Assembly: GCA_963565915.1 (NCBI GenBank)
Contig: OY751495.1
Coordinates: 806,001 to 870,000 of the forward strand
Length of the DNA stretch: 64,000 nt
Reading direction: 5' to 3'
Source: Entoloma clypeatum
Taxonomy: Eukaryota; Basidiomycota; Agaricomycetes; Agaricales; Entolomataceae
The position numbers and the translations under genes are program-made. The notes beneath the pieces were generated by a model. That model saw nothing but the letters and a program-made list of their open reading frames with translations, was not told where the DNA came from and ran no database searches. Below, piece after piece: positions 55,780 to 64,000 of the stretch (positions are counted from its first letter, which is position 1; every line of letters begins with the position of its first letter).

Positions 55780-57390
55780 GTAGTGTACTTGTAATTGATA
55801 TTGTATCTCGATCCGAGTCTCAATGATCAAACACATTCATGAAGCTACTTGTAAATTCAAATCTAAACCTAGTGGTATCTATTGATTATTGGGGAATACC
55901 CATGTACGTGATTTGAGACGCTCCATATCTTCCTTAGCATATTGCATGATCAAAATAGCAGTACCAACCTCGACTCCAAGCCACTCCTCCAAATCCTTAA
56001 GCTGAAAGAAATCCAAGGTAAGTTGAGAAATACGAAGGAAGCCCTTGGCCTTGAGGATAACCCCATATGGTGTGAATATAATGCCATCCTTGTTGCGCTC
56101 CTCATGCTGGTCCAGGTATGAGAACCAAGAAACGACATCGGGAATAACAATTGGAGCTGTGCTGGAGGTAGGGACATTACCAGGCAGAGGCATAGGCACG
56201 GGGTTGATCATTGGTTGTGTTCCGAAATATTGGCCCGATGGAGGCATGCCACCAGCTTGGCCTGGATAGCCCCATATTGGCATCCCCATAGGACCTGGAT
56301 AGCCATACATTCCCGGCGGCATGAATGGTCCAGGAAATCCCGTCTGATCGAGGGGTCGTGGGGTTGTTGCTCGGCTTGGCGGTCTGACAGTATGAAGATA
56401 TAACGTCACAGGTTTCTCCTCAATTGATGCATTACCCCCCATCTGTCCATCATAGTATGAATTAGTACATTATACCCTGGAGGATAAGATGACGGGACGT
56501 ACAATTTCTAGCGCCCAAAATGACAAATTGCCATGTGTCAATGTAAGGCACTGAACACCACCGTCTGTCGAATAACAGTATATATCTTGATCCTTTGAAT
56601 GCTTTGGGCATCTCCACTTGGCTTGTAGCTCACCAACGATGCGGATCTTCCGTTCACTGAGTTCGGACTGGGCATTTGGAATAGCTGGTGGATCCCGACG
56701 TGATGCTGCCAAAGTTGAAGTATTCTTAAATGATAGTAATGAGAAACAAGACAATTATGGTGTAAACTAGGTGTACATACCTTCTTGGAATTGCCGGTAC
56801 TGGCTGAACCCTCCTTCGTTTCACTACTCGCATCTTCGAAGTGGACCAGAATGGCCTTTGGAGCCCGGGTTGATGCCTTTCCATTGGCCAAGCGTGGTGG
56901 TACAATCAGCTTCCGCATCCGATCCTTGAAGAGCTGAAGTTCGTTATCAGTTTGGATCGAAATAGCACCAGCTTTGGTGCTATCGGTGGATAGTCGGTAT
57001 TGCAATGCGACAAGACCTGGAAAGCGCTCCAGTTTCTCTGCAACAGCAAGGCAAAGCCCATCCAGTGTCGTTGTTGACGAAACAGTGATTGGCGCATTTG
57101 ATCCATCTGGACGACGGACAAGGCTGGATATGTCGAAGGCTAAAACAGTGATAATTATTAGCTACGTCACGAAGTTGTTGAATCAATTATTACTCACAAC
57201 ACGTCAGGGGATCGTACAAATCCTCCACATCCACCATTCGGCCATGCTTTACACGAGGTTTCATAGGTCCTGTTTTCGCTGACATCTTCATTGCCTTTGT
57301 TCTCTTAACATGCTGCGACGAATGTGGGTTTATGCCACTATCCATTCCATCATCACTACTGCCCTCGCTATCGCTGCTACCGGAAACCTC

Positions 57391-57700
57391 TGTTGAAACT
57401 TTTCCCATCACGTAGATTAGATTTAGATTAGATCACATCACGTGACCATTACATATCTTTCTTACATACTTGTTTGGTTGGTACAAACAGTAGTACGGTA
57501 TATAAGACCAGGAAACTGTCAATACCAACAAGTTGTCTCTTGACTCTTAACCAGCTCCATCGCTCTTACCAGCCTCAACCGCTCTCACCAGCCTCACCCC
57601 TCCAAACCATGTAAGTGGCTAGAACGGTTATGTAGAGTACTTCCACTGTAGCTGTGTTGCTCAGTACATCTGTGGCTAGCGCCCAGGTGGAACTTCAACA
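57391..57700 (+). repeat. 5' LTR of C4
   Basis: TGTTGAAAC..TTCAACA; GTAAGT at 57611; followed by GGTTATGGGCCC. Confidence 0.95.
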
Positions 57701-58062
57701 GGTTATGGGCCCCGGATAGCAGAGGGACTTGGGAAACGCTGGCAACAGCGAGTACCTGCCCACTCTACCCTGGTTGGCAAAGAACCGATCGAAAGATCTA
57801 GGTTCTGAGTCTTACTTCTTCACATATGAACCTGGGAACGTCATTACGACAAGTACCTGTCATGAGGCGTCCCTAAGGGGATTGACATAGTACACTCCAT
57901 GTGGAAACGTTGATCGCACCTTATACGTTTCTGACATATAAAGGGTTTTCCCATGACCGCTATTCCTGAAGGGAATATGTCATAAGGAATCATTCAATTG
58001 TTTTTCTCGAATCATATTCATAACACATCACTGATTGAGAACCCTTTTTAGATTCATTCACA

Positions 58063-61000
58063 ATGTCTACCTCTCGCTCCGCCATGGACACCATCACCAC
58101 CTTTGACGGCATCGACTACCAAAGCTGGGCCGAAAGGATGAAGTCCTACCTCCTCCATCAAGGAATTTGGCGCATTGTTTCTGGCGACATCGTCCGCCCT
58201 GTCATCACCGATTTCACCACCACGGCCTCCACCCCTGGAGCCACTGCTGCTGCTCCCCCTGTGCTGGTTGCCACGGTCGACCAGCCCGGCTTCCGCAAAG
58301 AAGAGAAAGCCTGGATCAGGGACGACGACATAGCTCTCGGGGCGATACGCCTGAAGGTCTCCGAGCCGATCAGGCGCCACATCAAGGACAGCACCTCGGC
58401 CCTTGAAGCATGGGCAGCGTTAAAAGATGCCTATTCCAAGGTATCCCCGGCCATCATCTTCGGCGACTTCAAGGCCGCCGCCACATACAAACTGTCTGGA
58501 TGCGACCCCGTGCCCGAAATCGAGCGCCTGGGATCCCTTTTCGCCCGGCTCGCCGATTCGAACTTCGTCGTTCCCGATCTGATGCAGGCAATGATCCTGG
58601 CCAACGCGATTCCCGACGCCTGGTCGTCACTCTCTACTGCTCTCTTCCAGGTCTACAACGCCGATGATTTCACCTACAAAGCCGTCGCCGAAAGCATCAT
58701 CTCTGAATACCGGCGCAAGTACTCGATCGGGTCTACTCATGCGTCCAATGAGCAGGCCAAGAAAATTTCCGGGACAAAGCGCAAGGGACAGGACCCCAAA
58801 TGGGAAAAGCAGCAAAAGCCGAGTACCTCGCAGAATGACGCTGACAAGCAGCCTAACTCGATTGACCCGAGTACCGCTTCTGAAAAGAAGAAGGGAAAAG
58901 GACGCTGGCGCAACCAGAAGAAAAGCGCCAACACTGCGGACAACACGTCCGACCATGTGGAAGAAACGGTTGAGTTTGTTGCTCCCGCCATCCACTTCCC
59001 CCCGCTGCTGACTCCAACCCTCACGACGATCACTGGGCGCGGAACAACCTTGAGTACCGCCCAGCCCGACTCCCAGAGGATGCAATCTCTACTGCAGCAG
59101 ATGAACCCGCCTCCATCACAGTACACCGGACAGACTCCTAGGATGTGGTCTGCGTGGAAAAAGAACGAAAAGGTTAGGAAACTTGCCCGAGAAATCGGTG
59201 CCCGACCTTCTGGGTCAAATCTTCGCATCCTGGATACCATCATCCCGGACATTGACGAAAGGCCATCCAAACAGCGTTGAGTTACTCCGCCGTTGGATCA
59301 CTCCCTCAGAATGATGGACATCGACCATCAGAGCGAGCGCATGGGGCCTGAACAATTCGAAGATGGGCTGATCGAACTTGACGGTTCGTCACATTCTTCT
59401 CTCAACTTTGACCAAATGGGAAACACTAATAATCATGCACAGACGTTTGAATATATATTAGCCAGTACCAATGTAGATAGTATAGATCTCTTTAGTGATG
59501 ATCTGTACAAAAAATATATCAAACATTTCGTGTCCTGCACACACTGCAAAGAGAGAGAACGCGCTCAGTGGATCTTAGATTCCGGCGCATCATTACACTT
59601 CACCCATGAGTTTAAAGACTTCATGTACTACAGGCCTCTCAAGGCTAAGCGATTTGTTCAAACAGCTGAAAAGGGAAAGAAACTGGAAATTCTCGGAGTT
59701 GGGGCCGTTCCAGTACGGCATACCCTAAATGGGGAAATAAAAACCCACCTTCTCCGACCTGTATTCTACATTCCGGACATGGACACACGCCTATTGTCCC
59801 TAGGCGTCTTCCTTAATCACGGTTACAAAGTAGACGGAATGCGTGGAGAAATCAACATCTCCAAAGGCCAGAACAAAATACAGTTCTCACCTCACATTCT
59901 CGGACAAACCATTTATTGGTTAGACACTGAAATACGCCAAGACCAAATCCACGCGATCTCTAGCGAAATCACTGTTGAAACCTGGCACAAACGCCTTGGC
60001 CACCCAAATGACCAGGCACTCAATAAGATTCCCACCAGTACCAAAGGAGTACCCAAAATGTTAGTACGTGAGAAATCACAGGAAAGCTGCACGGGGTGTC
60101 TAAAAGGGAAAATGCTGAATCAGTCTTACCCTAACTCAATGACAAGGGCTGTCAAACCCTTTGATTTGATCCATTCGGACTTGAAGCAGATATCCACGGC
60201 ATCGTACCACAAGTACAAATATTTCCTTACCTTTTTGGAAGATTTTTCATCCCATGTCTGGGTCGTCTTGCTTAGGAAAAAGTCAGGCGCCATCACGGCG
60301 CTGAAACAATTCCTTGCGATGATCCAGAATCAATTCGCCGCCACCCCTAAAAAATGGCGGGTTGATGGAGGTGGAGAATTCGATGAATACAAGGATGTAC
60401 TTGCCGATCATGGAATTCTGATCGACGTCACACTCCCATATCAGCATCAGCAGAATGGTAGAGTGGAACGGATAAATTGAACTCTGTGGGAAAAATCTCA
60501 GGCATTGCGTTTCGACGCATGTCTACCGCCGATGTGGTGGGAATTCTGTTTGGAACATGCAGCATTTCTATACAACAGAACCCCCATGCGGCGTCTTGAA
60601 TGGAAAACCCCTTATTTCAGGGTGACCAATGAGATCCCCGACATGTCCAGCGTCAGAGTCTTCGGATGCCAAGCATACATATATATCCCAAAAGAAAAAC
60701 GCAGAAACTCCCTGGAGTCAAGATCTCGATTGATGATTTATCTCGGATCAAAACCAGGGGTCAAAGGATACCGCTTCATGGATCCTGAGACCAACACGAT
60801 TTTCATGGGTGGGAAAGCTATCTTTGATGAAAGCAAGTACCCTAGATGCCACATCGACCCTTTGCCAGAAAACCATCCAGAAATGGAAAACCCAGAGCCG
60901 GCTGATGAGTTTGAGGATCTCATCCCTGGCAGCAACGACGACGAAAGTCACAATGAAATACCTCATGACCCAGTTCCCATTGAACAGGATCAACCCGAAT

Positions 61001-62790
61001 CAGACAACGAACTGCCTGCCAGTGAGCCTGATGACGAACCACGAGTACCCACTCCGGAACCCGAGCAAGTACCAGATCGTCCAATCAGGGAACGACGAGT
61101 TCGGAAGATGCCAGGAAGCATCTATGGGGAAGACACTCCAGCGTCTGATCTTGAAAAATTAGATCGAAGACGGAGATTGGGCGGTCAAACGGCATGGATG
61201 AATGACCTCCTGATGGAGGCAATATCAGTCCAAGTTGGCATCGTTGAAATGTCACACAAAGACATATACCCTCTTCCAAATAAAGAAGACTGGTATGCGG
61301 CTGAACGAAAAGAGCTAGATATGCTCAAACGCCGCGGGGTGATCACGGAGCTAGTACCCCTGCCTGATGGGAGGAAAGCTCTAAGGAACAAATGGGTTTA
61401 CAATGAAAAGTCCGATGGGCGTCTGAATGCACGCCTCGTCGCAAAAGGCTTCTCACAGGTAGAAGGGATCGACTTTGATCAGATCTTCTCACCAGTCGTG
61501 AGATATGAAACCGTCCGATTAATACTGGCATTGACAGCCCTTGAAGGGTGGTTCATGACACTTTTGGACGTCTCATCAGCCTTCCTCTATGGAACGCTCC
61601 GTGAGGTCATCTACATGCGACAGCCTGAGGGCTACGTAGTAAAAGGGAAAGAACACCTCGTGTACCGACTATACAAAGCTCTATATGGACTTAAGCAGGC
61701 CGCATTAGCCTGGTGGAGAGAACTTGATTCCTCCATGAAAAAGCTCGGCTTTGTCCGGCTTCACTCTGATGCGGGTGTTTTCATTCACAAAAGTACCAAC
61801 GGGGAAATTGTAATCGCCGTCATCTATGTTGACGACTCTGCTTTTCTCGGCACAAACCGGGAATATACGCTAGAGAAAAAGAAGGCCTTCATGACCACAT
61901 GGGAATGTAGGGACCTAGGGCACCTCGTGCCTGGTGGGGAACCAAAAGAGTTTCTTTCGATCCAGATAAGGCAACATGGGAAGAGGATCTTCATTGATCA
62001 AGTACCTTACCTTGAGAAAATACTCACACGCATGGGGATGAGTGAATCCAATGCGACCCATACCCCACTCCCTATGGGCTACAAACCCATGGCGTCTGAA
62101 GATGAACCCAATGCGGAACTCCGATCCAAGTACCAATCCGTCATCGGATCACTCCTATATCTGATGATTGGAATGAGGCCTGACATCTGCTTTGCTGTAA
62201 TCAAAATGTCCCAATTTTCCGCGAATCCCACCAAACGTCATTTAGAAGTGGCTAGGGATATTTGCAGATATTTGAAGGCAACAAAAGATTATGCGATCAT
62301 GTATGATGGGGACTCAGGGAAAGGGATCTATGCATTCACAGACTCCGACTGGGCGTCAGATGAAAACACGAGGAGGTCTACCACCGGCTTCTTCATATCA
62401 CTGGCGTCTGGAGCAGTAACATGGGTATCATCGGCACAAAAAACCATTGCCCTCTCTTCTACAGAAGCAGAGTATATGGCGCTATCAGATTGCAGTCGCG
62501 CAGCAACATGGCTGAGAAGCATGCTTGCCGAACTTGGAATGCAGATCGGATCAGTACTGATCTATGGAGATAACAACGGCTCCGTCTTTATCGCATCCAA
62601 CCCTGTAACTGAGAAGCGATCCAAGCACATCGACGTGCGATTCCACTTTGTCAGAGAAAAAGTATCCGAAGGCATCATCACGGTCGAATTCATTGAAGGA
62701 GTGAATAACCCTGCAGACCTTTTAACTAAGAATCTGGGGGAAATCCTCTTTAACAAGTTTATCCCGTACTTCGGATTACTAAAAAACTAG
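58063..62790 (+). pseudogene. gag-pol: C4 gag-pol polyprotein with two TGA codons
   Basis: Single 4728-nt frame, same domains as C2. TGA at 59278-59280 replaces CGA (Arg, KQRRVTPPL in C2) and TGA at 60478-60480 replaces CGA (ERINRTL). Gag differs from C2 in several stretches (QTPRMWSAWKKNEKVRK), showing sub-family divergence there, while the RT part is nearly the same. No indels. Confidence 0.93.
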
Positions 62791-62856
62791 ATGAAGAAAA
62801 GTACCTATATGGGAAAAATAAGATGTATTTAGAAGTATGTACTAAGTATGGGGGGG

Positions 62857-63166
62857 TGTTGAAACTTTTCCCATCACGTAGATTAGATTTAGATTAGATC
62901 ACATCACGTGACCATTACATATCTTTCTTACATACTTGTTTGGTTGGTACAAACAGTAGTACGGTATATAAGACCAGGAAACTGTCAATACCAACAAGTT
63001 GTCTCTTGACTCTTAACCAGCTCCATCGCTCTTACCAGCCTCAACCGCTCTCACCAGCCTCACCCCTCCAAACCATGTAAGTGGCTAGAACGGTTATGTA
63101 GAGTACTTCCACTGTAGCTGTGTTGCTCAGTACATCTGTGGCTAGCGCCCAGGTGGAACTTCAACA
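62857..63166 (+). repeat. 3' LTR of C4
   Basis: Preceded by a G-run polypurine tract. No difference from the left LTR noticed. Confidence 0.95.
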
Positions 63167-63756
63167 ACCTCAATATCAATCTCCTCCGCATCCTCCATTT
63201 CTGAACCTTCCTTTCCATCATCATCAACTTGAAGACCACTGGAAAGTGCGTCTATAAACTGGGCCTTGCTCGTCAACGGAACTGTGCGATCATGTGCCGG
63301 AAACATCGTGATGTCAAGGTCCGAAACCAGAGTATCGGCCTGGGACTCAGCTTCATCGTTCACCTCTGCAATAGAACGAAGAGGAGCAGTGCGCGACTGC
63401 GAAGCGACTCGTGGTTGCTTCGTTGGGCGGTTGGTTTCGCTAGGTGTATCTGAATTGCTGCGTTTTCGCTGAGTCGTGGGTTTCACAGCGGTCGAGGAGC
63501 CCTTCACGTTGTTGGTACTGGAAGATGGTTTATTGCTCATGCTATTGCTCCGAGAACCACGTGTCCGAGGCTTGGGTGGTTCGATGATGCATAGAAGACC
63601 TTTCTCATGGCACCGTTTACAGACTCTTGCACCAGCCGCAAAGCGGCAGCGAGACTTTGCCTGTTTACAAGCAGCACAGGTTCCAAGCCGAACTTCAGCA
63701 TCTATCGGAATCAAAATCTTGAAGGCTTCAATTCGGATAGTACGACGGACCTTCAT

Positions 63757-64000
63757 CAGTTATCGTGATGGCTGGCAGAGGATCACTCTTCGGGGCTATG
63801 GTGTTTTTTCTCTGCCTTGCCGCTCTCATGAACAAAAACACCGTCAATAAAGACTGTAAATTTGACTATATACAAGTTGCATAAGTCAGTCCGGAGACAG
63901 CCTGTTGCTGCGGTGAACTTACATATCCGATTGCTAAAGCCCGAAACTCTGCGGAGTTGCTGCTTGGTGCCCGGTCAATGACGACAACAACCGGTCAATT
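63757..64000. other. Upstream flank of the Zn2Cys6 gene
   Basis: No gene supported. It may hold the promoter or a first exon of the disrupted gene. Confidence 0.35.

Larger units (their letters stand above)
57391..63166 (+). mobile_element. Ty1/copia element C4, complete, inside a host gene
   Basis: LTRs 57391-57700 and 62857-63166 (310 bp, read as identical), TSD acctc (57386-57390, 63167-63171), internal ORF of 4728 nt. LTR signature agattagatttagattagat and CACGTG retained. Opposite orientation to the disrupted gene. Confidence 0.95.
55879..63756 (-). pseudogene. Zn2Cys6 zinc-cluster protein gene disrupted by copia C4
   Basis: Exons (minus): 63756-63172 joined through one TSD copy to 57390-57198, then 57139-56781, 56724-56503, 56442-55879. 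Removing C4 restores one frame of 640 codons with agreeing splice phases. The N-terminus has a Zn2Cys6 cluster (CAACKQAKSRC, 8 residues, CKRCHEKGLLC) and a Ser/basic linker. The middle contains a ubiquitin/PB1-like stretch (DNELQLFKDRMRKLIVPPRL), then CPKHSKDQDIYCYS, and a Pro/Gly/Met-rich segment before the C-terminal helical part. Probably a DNA-binding protein of a lineage-specific family; function unknown. Upstream exons before 63756 cannot be excluded. C4 cuts the codon for Val in EEIDIEVSGSSD. Confidence 0.8.

Overview
The window looks like a repeat-dense, accessory part of an Agaricomycete (mushroom-forming basidiomycete) genome. Host genes carry many short introns of about 45-60 nt with GT..AG borders. 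The mobile fraction (chromodomain Ty3/gypsy, Ty1/copia, Tc1/mariner, KDZ) is typical of such fungi, and host-gene matches (a WDR48/Bun107-type WD40 protein, a YisB-like HNH protein, a Zn2Cys6 protein) are fungal.

Layout. 1-5730: a minus-strand chromodomain gypsy element (G1; 3' LTR lies outside the window) inserted into a minus-strand copia element (C1, 5731-8872). 8873-20100: host island with a broken 7-TM membrane protein gene (-), a WDR48-like gene (+), an HNH gene (+) and an unknown three-exon gene (+) whose 3' end runs into a GGTTC/GGTCC-rich repeat. 20121-33760: a ~160-bp satellite split by a young copia element (C2, 20495-33589, TSD agctc). C2 in turn holds a gypsy element (G2, 23567-29261, TSD gtaga, identical LTRs, integrase core deleted) and a mariner element (M1, 31781-33390, TSD TA) that sits in the TATA box of its 3' LTR. 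33760-47640: degenerate sequence with a 20-bp minisatellite, diverged repeats, a decayed KDZ transposase gene, a 128-bp MITE and a 2-kb foldback element with related termini. 47645-53422: copia C3 (TSD cgggg) inside another GGTTC array. 53560-54250: a ~157-bp satellite. 54585-55779: an intact five-exon DDE transposase-like gene. 55879-63756: a Zn2Cys6 protein gene on the minus strand cut in two by copia C4 (57391-63166, TSD acctc).

The most informative signals are structural. (1) All four copia copies share a probable 5' leader intron that contains the primer-binding site. (2) All six premature stops in the copia family are CGA to TGA changes. (3) Both gypsy elements carry an 11-nt Tf1-type self-priming match. 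(4) G1 has a textbook -1 frameshift site between gag and pol, and is saturated on one strand with CGGA. (5) G2 has an open pol frame without an integrase core but identical LTRs. (6) M1 has four copies of its terminal motif in alternating orientation. Exon borders were placed by eye from splice consensus and reading frame. Single-base frame breaks in host genes could be real or assembly errors.
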